12,301 nt of DNA, from NCBI GenBank assembly GCA_000398025.1, contig ASKX01000016.1, positions 1 through 12,301 on the forward strand. Reading direction: 5' to 3'. The translations under genes and the position numbers were made by a program. Below are positions 6,918 through 12,301 of the stretch, one piece after another. A model generated the notes under the pieces. It saw nothing but the letters and a program-made list of their open reading frames with translations. It was not told where the DNA came from and did not search any database. Origin of the DNA: Candidatus Paceibacter normanii SCGC AAA255-P19 (GTDB taxonomy: Bacteria > Patescibacteriota > Minisyncoccia > Minisyncoccales > Paceibacteraceae). Numbering within the stretch: the first letter of the stretch is position 1; each line of letters starts with the position of its first letter.

Positions 6918-6957
6918 CCTTCGACAAGCTCAGGATAACCCTGAGTTCATCGAAGGG
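6918..6957. repeat. REP-like imperfect palindrome supplying the rpsH Shine-Dalgarno
   Basis: Outer arms ccttcga (6918-6924) and tcgaagg (6950-6956), inner arms ctcagg (6929-6934) and cctgag (6940-6945), and loop ataac form a 40-base hairpin. It sits between the rpsZ stop (6958-6960) and the rpsH start (6909). The rpsH side reads tcgaagga on the minus strand, seven bases from ATG. The ccttcgac-aagctcagg type of sequence resembles dispersed intergenic palindromes seen in many bacterial genomes; that match is from memory. Confidence 0.8.
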
Positions 6958-7143
6958 TTACCAAGATGATTTCTTAACGCCGGGTATCTCTCCTTGGTTA
7001 GCTAATTCTCGGAAACATATCCGACAAAGGCCGAACTTGCGCATATATCCTCGCTTGCGGCCACAACGAAAACAGCGTCGGACAACTCGACTTTTGTACT
7101 TTGGTTTCCTTTTAGATTTGGCTATTTGAGCTTTTGTCGCCAT
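6958..7143 (-). CDS. rpsZ: 30S ribosomal protein uS14, zinc-binding type
   Basis: uS14 assembles late into the 30S head. This is the short, zinc-binding form: 61 residues with C24-x-x-C27 and C40-x-x-C43, in [20 protein letters not shown] followed by ICFREL, and the conserved C-terminus [11 protein letters not shown]. The ATG at 7143 gives the usual MATK-A start and has a ggtga Shine-Dalgarno upstream; a GTG four codons further up is rejected. The single spc-encoded zinc form is the rule in bacteria without a second, zinc-free copy. The upstream 130 bases hold two repeat elements. Confidence 0.96.
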   Translation of the reverse strand: MATKAQIAKSKRKPKYKSRVVRRCFRCGRKRGYMRKFGLCRICFRELANQGEIPGVKKSSW

Positions 7144-7172
7144 ATTATTCACCAAATTTTTTATTTTATAAG

Positions 7173-7254
7173 TTTGATGAAATAAATTTCATCTCTCGCT
7201 CAATTTATGTTTATTTCTCGAACGCGAAATGAAATAAACATTTCATTGAGCAAA
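7173..7254 (+). repeat. MITE-like element, family 1, copy B
   Basis: An 82-base palindromic element in the rplE-rpsZ spacer, about 90% identical to the reverse complement of 8906-8988 (eight differences including one indel). It has a left hairpin (gatgaaa with tttcatc), a right hairpin (aatgaaat with atttcatt) and an enclosing pair gctcaat (7198-7204) with attgagc (7245-7251). Both ends begin tttg when read inward and lead into similar hairpins, so they form imperfect terminal inverted repeats. No protein is encoded. Confidence 0.85.
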
Positions 7255-7294
7255 TGCAGGTAAAGATGAAGGTTTATCCTTCATCGCCCTTTTT
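7254..7294 (+). repeat. Short hairpin element, family 2, copy B (rplE 3' end)
   Basis: A hairpin gatgaagg (7265-7272), loop tttat, ccttcatc (7278-7285), then gcccttttt. The left flank (7254-7269) matches 8616-8631 at 14 of 16 bases and the right flank tcatcgccctttttt-type is shared with 8643 onward. The element contains the last codons of rplE (KKGDEG) and its TAA stop in the loop. As the U-tract is on the plus strand, opposite to the operon, it is not the operon's terminator. Confidence 0.7.
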
Positions 7295-7846
7295 AATGGG
7301 AAAACCTAACAACCGCAATAATTCTAAACCTTCCTGGTGAGTCTTTGCCGTGGTAACCACCGTTATTTCTAAACCGAAAATGGCTTTAGCTTTTTCTGGT
7401 AAAATTTCGGGAAAAGCAATATGTTCTTTGATACCCAAGGTTAAATTGCCTTCCTTATCAACTGATTTTTGGTCAATTCCTTGAAAATCACGGGTCCTGG
7501 GAAGAACCAGATGAATTAATCTTTCTAAAAAATCTATCATTTTCTTCCCTCTTAAAGTTGCCCGAGCCCCAATTGGCATTCCTTTTTTTGTTTTAAAACT
7601 GGCTATCGATTTTCTTGCTTGGGTCAAAATTGGTTTCTGCCCACAAATTAAAGATAGGTCTTTCAAAGTGGCCTCCTGAATTTTTTTTTGTTCCTCATCA
7701 GTTTTGTCTGTAATCTGCCGGCCAAAGCCAGTGTTGATTACCACTTTTTCAATCTTGGGCACAGCCAGCTCATTTTTATAACCAAACTTCTCCCTCATTT
7801 GAGGAACAACTTCTTTTTTATATTTTTCGGGTAAATAAGCAATCAT
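7274..7846 (-). CDS. rplE: 50S ribosomal protein uL5 (L5)
   Basis: uL5 binds 5S rRNA and, with uL18, forms the central protuberance; it contacts the P-site tRNA. The 190-residue product is slightly longer than the usual 179. Seen: YLPEKYKKEVVPQMREKFGY (4-23), KIEKVVINTGFG (31-42), ICGQKPILTQARKSIASFK (67-85), then PIGARATLRG (91-100). Further on are FLERLIHLVLPRTRDFQG and the C-terminal ITVVTTAKTHQEGLELLRLL. The ATG at 7846 overlaps the rplX TGA as ATGA and is preferred to an ATG five codons upstream that lies deep within rplX. The last six residues (KKGDEG) and stop are part of the family 2 hairpin element. Confidence 0.96.
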   Translation of the reverse strand: MIAYLPEKYKKEVVPQMREKFGYKNELAVPKIEKVVINTGFGRQITDKTDEEQKKIQEATLKDLSLICGQKPILTQARKSIASFKTKKGMPIGARATLRGKKMIDFLERLIHLVLPRTRDFQGIDQKSVDKEGNLTLGIKEHIAFPEILPEKAKAIFGLEITVVTTAKTHQEGLELLRLLGFPIKKGDEG

Positions 7847-8148
7847 ACGGCTTCGCCACATTTTTTACAAATTCTAACCTTGCTGTTTTTTAAAATTTTA
7901 TAACTGGTTTTAACGGCCTTGCCGCACTTAGGGCAAACCAATTTAACGTTGGAAACAGAAATGGCTCCGGACATCTCTACGATTTGCCCTTTTTCGCCAG
8001 ATTTTTTCGGCCGTTGATGTTTTTTTCTTAAATTGACTCTCTCTACCACAACCCTGGCCTCTTTAGGGAAGACCTCCAAAACCTTTCCTTTCTTTCCTTT
8101 GTCTTTGCCAGAAATGATTAATACCGTATCGCCTTTTTTAATCTTCAT
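7843..8148 (-). CDS. rplX: 50S ribosomal protein uL24 (L24)
   Basis: uL24 initiates large-subunit assembly near the polypeptide exit. The 101-residue product starts MKIKKGDTVLIISGKDKGKK, the KOW motif, followed by GKVLEVFPKEARVVVERVNL. The C-terminal ribbon C72-x-x-C75 and C94-x-x-C97 (CPKC and CKKC) is common in bacterial uL24 and fits a zinc site. An upstream in-frame TTG (8190) is rejected because it adds an Arg/Ser-rich tail unlike the family. No convincing Shine-Dalgarno lies close to the ATG at 8148; the ggagg on this strand at 8201-8205 is about 53 bases upstream. The spacer before it holds two hairpins and a possible leader ORF. The stop overlaps rplE as ATGA. Confidence 0.96.
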   Translation of the reverse strand: MKIKKGDTVLIISGKDKGKKGKVLEVFPKEARVVVERVNLRKKHQRPKKSGEKGQIVEMSGAISVSNVKLVCPKCGKAVKTSYKILKNSKVRICKKCGEAV

Positions 8149-8197
8149 AGTCCGAGTCCGCCTTGAGCGGACGAAGGAGGAAATGAGCAAAGCTCAT
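8138..8197 (-). CDS. Possible 19-codon leader ORF overlapping rplX start
   Basis: On the minus strand an ATG at 8197 follows ggagg by three bases and opens a 19-codon frame, MSFAHFLLRPLKADSDYED, whose TAA lies just inside rplX. Both the ggagg and the ATG are within a hairpin stem. The spacing is tight and nothing in the peptide is recognisable. It may be a translated leader that couples to rplX, or chance reading of a palindrome. Confidence 0.2.
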   Translation of the reverse strand: MSFAHFLLRPLKADSDYED

Positions 8198-8205
8198 TGA
8201 CCTCC
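8156..8205. repeat. Two hairpins in the rplN-rplX spacer
   Basis: First hairpin: gtccgc (8156-8161) with gcggac (8167-8172), loop cttga. Second: ggagg (8176-8180) with cctcc (8201-8205), enclosing a perfect 7-bp stem aatgagc (8182-8188) with gctcatt (8192-8198), loop aaa. Neither is followed by a U-tract in the operon's direction. Together they fill most of the 72-base gap. Confidence 0.7.
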
Positions 8206-8220
8206 GAATTTTAAATAATC

Positions 8221-8592
8221 TTAAATAATTTCTGAAGCTGAAGTAGCTATTTTTTCAAAACCTTTTTCTCTTACTTCTCTGGCTACGGGCCCAGTAATCC
8301 TTCCTCCTTTGGGTTCTCTTGATTTGCCTTCTAAAATTACACAAGCATTATCATCAAATCGAACGTAAGAGCCATCTAATCGACCGTATTCTTTTTTTTG
8401 CCTAATAATTACTGCCCTGACAACATCATGCTTTTTTACTATTCTTCGGGGCTCAGCTTCTTTAACCGTCCCCACAATAACATCGCCCAATTGAGCATAA
8501 CGCCTTTTGCTGCCGCCCAATACCCGAAAACACTGGATCAGCTTGGCTCCGGTGTTATCTGCAACTTTTACCATTGTTCTTGGCTGAATCAT
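8221..8592 (-). CDS. rplN: 50S ribosomal protein uL14 (L14)
   Basis: uL14 lies at the subunit interface, forming bridge contacts with 16S rRNA and the binding face for RsfS-type silencing factors. The 123-residue product has the usual length and is highly conserved: [40 protein letters not shown], then [16 protein letters not shown]. Further conserved blocks are [14 protein letters not shown] and [20 protein letters not shown], with a terminal SASEII. The ATG at 8592 is the family start. The 63-base gap to rpsQ contains two hairpins. Confidence 0.97.
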   Translation of the reverse strand: MIQPRTMVKVADNTGAKLIQCFRVLGGSKRRYAQLGDVIVGTVKEAEPRRIVKKHDVVRAVIIRQKKEYGRLDGSYVRFDDNACVILEGKSREPKGGRITGPVAREVREKGFEKIATSASEII

Positions 8593-8600
8593 AGACCGAA

Positions 8601-8616
8601 TTTTTGTTTACAAAAA
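8601..8616. repeat. Small hairpin upstream of rplN
   Basis: tttttgt (8601-8607) pairs with acaaaaa (8610-8616) around a two-base loop. It is A/T rich and weak, immediately next to the family 2 hairpin element. Confidence 0.45.
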
Positions 8617-8657
8617 TGAAGGTGAAGATGAGAACTTCGTTCTCATCGCCCTTTTTT
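8616..8657 (+). repeat. Short hairpin element, family 2, copy A
   Basis: A 9-bp stem gatgagaac (8627-8635), loop ttc, gttctcatc (8639-8647), then gccctttttt. Flanks match the copy at 7254-7294 while the stem tip differs yet still pairs. The right edge touches the rpsQ stop (8656-8658). The T-tract faces away from the operon, so a terminator role for these genes is unlikely. Confidence 0.7.
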
Positions 8658-8895
8658 ATTTTTCATCGACTTTTTTAATTACCTTCCATTTCTTTTCTTT
8701 GCTCAGTGGACGGCACTCTTCGATGATTACTTGATCACCCGCCTTGTATTCCTGATCGGTGTGGGCTTTATATTTTTTATGAAAACGAAATCTCCTTTTG
8801 TATTTAGGATGTTCTTTTATCTTCTCTACCTTAACTATTACTGTCTTTGGATTTTTATTTGATATAACTGTTCCAGTTAATTGACGTTTTGGCAT
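8656..8895 (-). CDS. rpsQ: 30S ribosomal protein uS17 (S17)
   Basis: uS17 is a primary 16S rRNA binder with an OB fold. The 79-residue product has normal length: MPKRQLTGTVISNKNPKTVI, then VKVEKIKEHPKYKRRFRFHK with the conserved HPKY/Y-x-K-R region, AHTDQEYKAGDQVIIEECRP, LSKEKKWKVIK. The ATG at 8895 is the family start. It is separated from rpmC by an 85-base gap, most of which is the family 1 repeat (copy A), whose edge lies ten bases upstream of this ATG. No strong Shine-Dalgarno is visible. Confidence 0.96.
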   Translation of the reverse strand: MPKRQLTGTVISNKNPKTVIVKVEKIKEHPKYKRRFRFHKKYKAHTDQEYKAGDQVIIEECRPLSKEKKWKVIKKVDEK

Positions 8896-8905
8896 ACTAT
8901 TTTTG

Positions 8906-8988
8906 TTTGCTCAATGAAATATTTATTTCATTTCGACGTTCCAGAGATAAATATAAATTGAGCGAGAGATGAGATTTATCTCATCGAA
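8906..8988 (-). repeat. MITE-like element, family 1, copy A
   Basis: An 83-base element, about 90% identical to 7173-7254 in the opposite orientation. The left hairpin is gatgaga with tctcatc where the other copy has gatgaaa with tttcatc, a paired (compensatory) change. The right hairpin aatgaaat with atttcatt is unchanged. The element begins within the penultimate sense codons of rpmC and supplies the rpmC TGA stop (8981-8983). Confidence 0.85.
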
Positions 8989-9160
8989 CTAATAAAGTAA
9001 GGATTCGGGCGATATCCTTTTTTAACTGATGAACTTCTTTTACGTTTTTTACTTTTCCAGCAGCTAAATCAAACCTTAGTTGCCGCAGTTTTTCTCGATT
9101 ATCCATCAAAAGCCGCTCTAATTCACCTTTTGTTTTTGAACGTAATTCTATTATCTTCAT
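8981..9160 (-). CDS. rpmC: 50S ribosomal protein uL29 (L29)
   Basis: uL29 sits by the polypeptide exit tunnel next to uL23 and helps dock the trigger factor and SRP. The 59-residue product, short like all uL29, reads MKIIELRSKTKGELERLLMD, NREKLRQLRFDLAAGKVKNV, then KEVHQLKKDIARILTLLVR, a two-helix hairpin with the LRFDLAAGKVKN motif characteristic of the family. The ATG at 9160 overlaps the rplP TGA as ATGA. The stop codon lies within the family 1 repeat, so the extreme C-terminus (VR) may have been set by insertion of that element. Confidence 0.95.
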   Translation of the reverse strand: MKIIELRSKTKGELERLLMDNREKLRQLRFDLAAGKVKNVKEVHQLKKDIARILTLLVR

Positions 9161-9570
9161 CCGCGTTTTACGATTTTTGTTTTAATTGGCAATTTGATAG
9201 CTGCCATTTTTAAAGCTTCCGTCGCCACCTCCTCTTTTAAACCATCCAGTTCAAAAATAATTCTTCCGGGTTTAACGGGAAAAACATAATGGTCTACGCT
9301 TCCTTTGCCACCTCCCATAGGGACCTCAGTCCCTTTTTTAGTTACGGGTTTTTGAGGAAAAACTCTTATCCAGAGTTTTCCTCCTTTTCTTAGATATCTT
9401 ATAATCACCCTTCGGGCAGCTTCCAGTTGCCGGCCATTTAACCAACGAGTGTCTAAACTTTTTAATCCAAAAGAGCCAAAACAAAGCTGAGTAGCTCGAC
9501 TTTCAACTCCTTTGCTTCTTCCCTTCCGCCATTTTCTATGTTTTACTTTTTTGGGCATTAATATAGCCAT
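9157..9570 (-). CDS. rplP: 50S ribosomal protein uL16 (L16)
   Basis: uL16 lies near the A site and is required for late subunit maturation. With the ATG at 9570 the product has 137 residues: MAILMPKKVKHRKWRKGRSK, then CFGSFGLKSLDTRWLNGRQL, EAARRVIIRYLRKGGKLWIR and PKKGT-like KPVTKKGTEVPMGGGKGSVD. The C-terminal part YVFPVKPGRIIFELDGL and AAIKLPIKTKIV is conserved. The ATG at 9558 (MPKKVKH) is a possible alternative, and a TTG at 9579 overlapping rpsC is unlikely. The position normally reading R-M-G-K-G-K-G is P-M-G-G-G-K-G here. The TGA overlaps rpmC as ATGA. Confidence 0.95.
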   Translation of the reverse strand: MAILMPKKVKHRKWRKGRSKGVESRATQLCFGSFGLKSLDTRWLNGRQLEAARRVIIRYLRKGGKLWIRVFPQKPVTKKGTEVPMGGGKGSVDHYVFPVKPGRIIFELDGLKEEVATEALKMAAIKLPIKTKIVKRG

Positions 9571-9571
9571 A

Positions 9572-10219
9572 CTATTCAAACTTTTCGCCTTTATAAATCC
9601 AAACTTTTATTCCAATTGTCCCATAAGAGCAGTAAGCTCGATCGCAAGCGTAATCTATGTTAGCTCTGAGGCTCTGGCGAGGAAGCTTCCCTTTCTTTAG
9701 CCATTCTGTTCTGGCAATTTGCACCCCATTTAACCTACCAGCCACCTCTACCCGGCAACCCTCTACTCCTTTGGCTGTCATGATTTTATCTAAAGCTTGT
9801 TTTAAAACCCGGCGATGACGCACCCTTCTTTCAATTTGTTGAGCCATCCATTGAGCAGCTAGGGCAGCTGAAGCCCAAAGGTCTTTGATTTCTTTAATCT
9901 CTAATTTAATTTCTGTTTTTTCTTTACCGTCCAAGCCCAAAAGATTTTCTAATTCCTTCTTTAAAATCTCAACTCCTCCTCCCCCCCGACCAATAATTAA
10001 CCCGGGGCGGGCCGAAGAAATAATAACCATGATTTTCCCTGGGAATCTTTCAATTTCAATTTTCTCTACGCCCAATCTCCCAAGTTTTTCCTTAAGAAAC
10101 TCTCTAATTTTAAAATCCTCCTCCAAATCTTTGGCAAATCTTTTTTTACTTAACCACCGGGAATTCCAATCGCTAGTTTCTTTTATTCTAAATGCTTTGG
10201 GGTGAACTCTATGTCCCAT
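9572..10219 (-). CDS. rpsC: 30S ribosomal protein uS3 (S3)
   Basis: uS3 forms part of the mRNA entry channel and its helicase ring. The 215-residue product begins MGHRVHPKAFRIKETSDWNS, followed by a type II KH domain with the GxxG loop in LIIGRGGGG (75-82 region). The C-terminal domain has GCRVEVAGRLNGVQIARTEW, then KGKLPRQSLRANIDYACDRA and GTIGIKVWIYKGEKFE. Length is typical for the short form without a long tail. The ATG at 10219 is four bases after the rplV stop. The TAG stop is one base from the rplP ATG. Confidence 0.97.
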   Translation of the reverse strand: MGHRVHPKAFRIKETSDWNSRWLSKKRFAKDLEEDFKIREFLKEKLGRLGVEKIEIERFPGKIMVIISSARPGLIIGRGGGGVEILKKELENLLGLDGKEKTEIKLEIKEIKDLWASAALAAQWMAQQIERRVRHRRVLKQALDKIMTAKGVEGCRVEVAGRLNGVQIARTEWLKKGKLPRQSLRANIDYACDRAYCSYGTIGIKVWIYKGEKFE

Positions 10220-10223
10220 GGTT

Positions 10224-10730
10224 TTAGAAAGCTTTGCGTTTGAATATTCTTTTTATCCCTCTTTCTGCTTTGGCAGTGGTTATTTCTTTTTCGGGCCTAA
10301 GCTTGGCCTTCTCTGCTTTAGGGGCTTTTTCTATCTTTTCTTCTTGGCCAGCCGATGCCTTGGCCAAAGCGGGTTTCTTTTTCTTCCGGGCAGTTTTTTT
10401 AATTTCATCAAGAACAAGAATTACATGAGAAGTTTTTTTCTGAATTTCATCAGCTCTCCCTCGCGCCCGCGCCCGCCATCTTTTATATTTTGGTCCTTCG
10501 TCGACTAAAATTTTCGAAATATAAAGATTAGTTTCGGCTATCTGAAAATTATTTTTAGCATTAGCGATTCCTTGTTTCAAAAGTTTCGATAAGGGCTCAG
10601 CTGCTTTTTTGGTCAAGAAATTTAAAATAGTTTGAGCCTCCTCAATTGATTTTCCTCTGACCAAATCGGCCACTAATCTTACTTTCCGTGGCGCAATGCG
10701 CAAATATCTAAGTTTGGCGGTGACAGGCAT
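10224..10730 (-). CDS. rplV: 50S ribosomal protein uL22 (L22), C-terminally extended
   Basis: uL22 lines the exit tunnel and its beta-hairpin helps shape macrolide binding. The first ~112 residues are a normal uL22: LRYLRIAPRKVRLVADLVRG, then KSIEEAQTIL, SKLLKQGIANAKNNF and DEGPKYKRWRARARGRADEI, followed by SHVILVLDE. A further ~56 residues are rich in Lys, Ala and Glu, include LAKASAG (122-128), and end in RIFKRKAF. The full length of 168 exceeds the usual ~110. Basic or low-complexity uL22 tails occur in some bacteria. The extension is in the same frame and uses similar codons, so it is likely real. The ATG at 10730 abuts the rpsS stop with no gap. Confidence 0.95.
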   Translation of the reverse strand: MPVTAKLRYLRIAPRKVRLVADLVRGKSIEEAQTILNFLTKKAAEPLSKLLKQGIANAKNNFQIAETNLYISKILVDEGPKYKRWRARARGRADEIQKKTSHVILVLDEIKKTARKKKKPALAKASAGQEEKIEKAPKAEKAKLRPEKEITTAKAERGIKRIFKRKAF

Positions 10731-11030
10731 TTATTTTGTTTTTTCAACGACTTTAGCTTCTATCTCTCTCTGCATTCTTCCTCCGTGGCGGGAGAATTTA
10801 GTGGTGGGAGAAAATTCACCCAGCTTGTGGCCAACCATATTTTCAGTCACCTTTACCGAGATAAATTCTCTGCCATTATGGACTCCAAAAGTAAAGCCGA
10901 CCATTTCTGGGGTAATGGTACACTGCCGACACCAAGTTTTAATAACCTCCTTAGCATCGGGCCTTTTCCCTTGAATCTTCTTTAAAAGTCTTTCCGGAGT
11001 GTATGGACCTTTTTTTAGCGATCTAGCCAT
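10731..11030 (-). CDS. rpsS: 30S ribosomal protein uS19 (S19)
   Basis: uS19 lies in the 30S head and makes a bridge to the central protuberance. The 99-residue product opens [20 protein letters not shown] and carries [39 protein letters not shown] and a final RHGG motif. In the normally W-S-R-R/A-S-T-I segment it reads W-C-R-Q-C-T-I, with two cysteines; the effect is unknown. The C-terminal tail ([11 protein letters not shown]) is slightly longer than typical. It starts three bases after the rplB stop. Confidence 0.97.
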   Translation of the reverse strand: MARSLKKGPYTPERLLKKIQGKRPDAKEVIKTWCRQCTITPEMVGFTFGVHNGREFISVKVTENMVGHKLGEFSPTTKFSRHGGRMQREIEAKVVEKTK

Positions 11031-11033
11031 AGT

Positions 11034-11837
11034 TTACTTTCTTCGCCCTTTCTTCTTTCTTCTTTTAAGAATAAGTTTGTCAGTCCACTTTTTTTTCCTA
11101 GTTCTTACTCCTAGAGCTGGTTTGCCCCAAGGCGTTTTGGGCCCTTTCAAACCAATAGGCGCTCTTCCTTCCCCTCCGCCATGAGGATGGTCGGCCGGTA
11201 CCATGGCTGTTCCTCGCACCGTCGGCCTTATTCCTTTTCTTCTAACTTTTCCTGCCTTACCAATATTAATAAATCGATGCTCTGGCCGAGAAACTTGCCC
11301 GATGGAAGCAAAACACTCTTGAGAAACTTTTCTTATTTCTCCTGAAGGCATTTCTAAATGAGTAAAGCCGGCTTCGTTAGTAACCACTTTAGCTACAGCT
11401 CCCGCCGACCTGGCTAACTTTCCTCCCCTTCCCGGTTCCAATTCAATATTATACACCTGAGTGCCAGTAGAAATGTTTTTTAGCTTCAGCCGGTTGCCGA
11501 CTTTAATGGTAGCTGCCTCTTGGCAAATTATTTCATCTCCAACTTTCAACTCGTCGGGAGCTAAAACATATGTCTTGGCCCCATCCTGATATTCTATCAA
11601 GGCCAAGTAAGCTGAACGGTTAGGGTCATATTCCAAAGCAATAACTTTTCCGGCTATCCCCATTTTTTCTTGGCCAAAATCAACAATTCTATAAAGTCGT
11701 TTAACTCCCCCTCCTTGATGACGAACCGTAATTCTCCCGGAATGAGCTCTTCCAGCTTTTTTCTTCAAAGCCAATAATAGTTTCTTTTCAGGCCTTTTTT
11801 TTGTTAATATTCTTTTTGATTCAATTGAAGTTTTCAT
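11034..11837 (-). CDS. rplB: 50S ribosomal protein uL2 (L2), short N-terminus
   Basis: uL2 is required for subunit association and peptidyl-transferase assembly. The 267-residue product has [20 protein letters not shown] (35-54), [12 protein letters not shown] (70-81), [20 protein letters not shown] (125-144), [22 protein letters not shown] (204-223) and a C-terminal [20 protein letters not shown]. The strongly conserved K-x-x-x-P-T-(S/T)-P-G-R-R of the usual N-terminus is absent: the protein begins [20 protein letters not shown] and aligns from about residue 14 of typical uL2. Extending the frame upstream of the ATG at 11837 does not recover the motif; it runs into rplW, whose stop is two bases away. 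Confidence 0.95.
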   Translation of the reverse strand: MKTSIESKRILTKKRPEKKLLLALKKKAGRAHSGRITVRHQGGGVKRLYRIVDFGQEKMGIAGKVIALEYDPNRSAYLALIEYQDGAKTYVLAPDELKVGDEIICQEAATIKVGNRLKLKNISTGTQVYNIELEPGRGGKLARSAGAVAKVVTNEAGFTHLEMPSGEIRKVSQECFASIGQVSRPEHRFINIGKAGKVRRKGIRPTVRGTAMVPADHPHGGGEGRAPIGLKGPKTPWGKPALGVRTRKKKWTDKLILKRRKKKGRRK

Positions 11838-11839
11838 AT

Positions 11840-12301
11840 TTAACGTGGTAATATCTCAATTTTTTGCCCCTCCTTTATCCTGACGATAGCTTTCTTATAC
11901 CCTTTTCTCCAGCCAGATATCCTTCCTAATCTTCTTTTCTTGGGAGCAACATTAATAATTTTAACATTAAGAACGTCTGCTCCATAAAGGCTTTCAATGG
12001 CTTTTTTTATTTCGGTTTTATTGGCCTTGGGCCAAACCTTAAAAACATATTGATTGATCCCAGCCAAATCGGTAGCTTTTTCTGTGACGTGGGGAGTTTT
12101 TAGCAGATAATAACTCCTTGTCCTAGCTCTTTTTTTCTTTCTTTTGAGAGGAAGAGGTGCCTCCTCGATCGGTTTAGTTTCTTTAATTGGTTTAGCTTCT
12201 TCCTTGGAGGACTCTTTTTTTTCCGAACCCTCTTTAGAGGGTGAAGGGCGAAAAGAAGATTTATCTTCTTTGAACTTTTTGAAAATATCTCTTATTGCCA
12301 T
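11840..12301 (-). CDS. rplW: 50S ribosomal protein uL23 (L23), N-terminally extended
   Basis: uL23 frames the polypeptide exit and is the main docking site for trigger factor and SRP. The conserved fold begins near residue 64: [20 protein letters not shown], then [34 protein letters not shown] and a basic [20 protein letters not shown] loop. Before it lies a ~60-residue Lys/Glu/Ser/Pro linker starting [14 protein letters not shown], so total length (153) exceeds the usual ~95-100. The ATG is the last three bases of the window. Since [10 protein letters not shown] resembles the start of other extended CPR uL23 proteins, the gene is probably complete, but a further upstream start cannot be excluded. 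The linker encodes PSKEG from a perfect palindrome. Confidence 0.92.
   Translation of the reverse strand: MAIRDIFKKFKEDKSSFRPSPSKEGSEKKESSKEEAKPIKETKPIEEAPLPLKRKKKRARTRSYYLLKTPHVTEKATDLAGINQYVFKVWPKANKTEIKKAIESLYGADVLNVKIINVAPKKRRLGRISGWRKGYKKAIVRIKEGQKIEILPR
12227..12242. repeat. Short in-frame palindrome in rplW linker
   Basis: accctct and agagggt form a 7-bp inverted repeat around a two-base centre. It is read in frame as PSKEG in the low-complexity linker (residues 21-25). It could be chance. Confidence 0.4.

Noticed and set aside
8627..8655. Intrinsic terminator (9-bp stem followed by a T-tract)
   Set aside because: The T-tract is on the plus strand, but all surrounding genes are on the minus strand; there is no plus-strand transcript to end. 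It is better explained as a repeat element.
7173..8988. CRISPR-like or tandem repeat array
   Set aside because: Only two copies, in opposite orientation and 1.7 kb apart, with genes between them; there are no regular spacers.
10218..10508. Plus-strand ORFs opposite rplV, rpsC and rpsS
   Set aside because: They are hydrophobic antisense shadows of Lys-rich ribosomal genes with no family resemblance or start signals.
1..12301. Alternative genetic code with UGA read as Gly (Gracilibacteria/SR1)
   Set aside because: UGA ends adk, rplX, rplP, rpmC and galT exactly where family C-termini are expected, and three of these stops form ATGA overlaps.

Overview
The window is a ribosomal-protein superoperon (S10 and spc clusters fused) from what looks like a Candidate Phyla Radiation (Patescibacteria) bacterium, probably of the Parcubacteria group. 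The reasons are the compact gene order; a uL30 gene (rpmD) missing between rpsE and rplO, as known for CPR; AT-rich DNA with Lys-rich proteins; low-complexity tails on uL22 and uL23; and an ALG5-like family-2 glycosyltransferase plus a GalT-like enzyme after map. UGA is used as a normal stop (adk, rplP, rpmC, galT), so the Gracilibacteria/SR1 code does not apply. The lineage call is inference; no marker was searched.

The window has two arms that face each other. The left arm (1-5783, + strand) holds the 3' part of rplR, then rpsE, rplO, secY, adk, map, a glycosyltransferase and galT. The right arm (5811-12301, - strand) reads, in transcription order, rplW, rplB, rpsS, rplV, rpsC, rplP, rpmC, rpsQ, rplN, rplX, rplE, rpsZ, rpsH, rplF and the 5' part of rplR. 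The two rplR parts share an exact 90-bp inverted repeat (1-90 and 5811-5900). Flipping the left arm about this repeat restores an intact 125-codon rplR and the canonical order rplF-rplR-rpsE-rplO-secY-adk-map. As given, no complete rplR exists. The arrangement is therefore either a misjoined (folded) assembly, which I consider most likely, or a real inversion.

The genes build the large and small ribosomal subunits, insert membrane proteins (SecY), charge the adenylate pool (Adk) and mature nascent proteins (MetAP). Sugar-nucleotide and glycosyl-transfer functions are appended at the distal end. Genes are tightly packed: ATGA overlaps at adk/map, rplX/rplE and rplP/rpmC, a 14-bp overlap at secY/adk and a 32-bp overlap at rpsE/rplO.

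The least expected content is in the spacers. In the right arm, most spacers longer than about 40 bases carry palindromes. They include two copies of an ~83-bp MITE-like element (about 90% identical, opposite orientation, with a compensatory stem change), two copies of a ~41-bp hairpin element with conserved flanks, and a REP-like palindrome that supplies the rpsH Shine-Dalgarno. Palindromic segments also lie in frame inside rplR and near the 5' end of rplW. No stretch over 300 bases lacks a gene, and I saw no tRNA, rRNA, CRISPR, insertion sequence with transposase, or convincing promoter.
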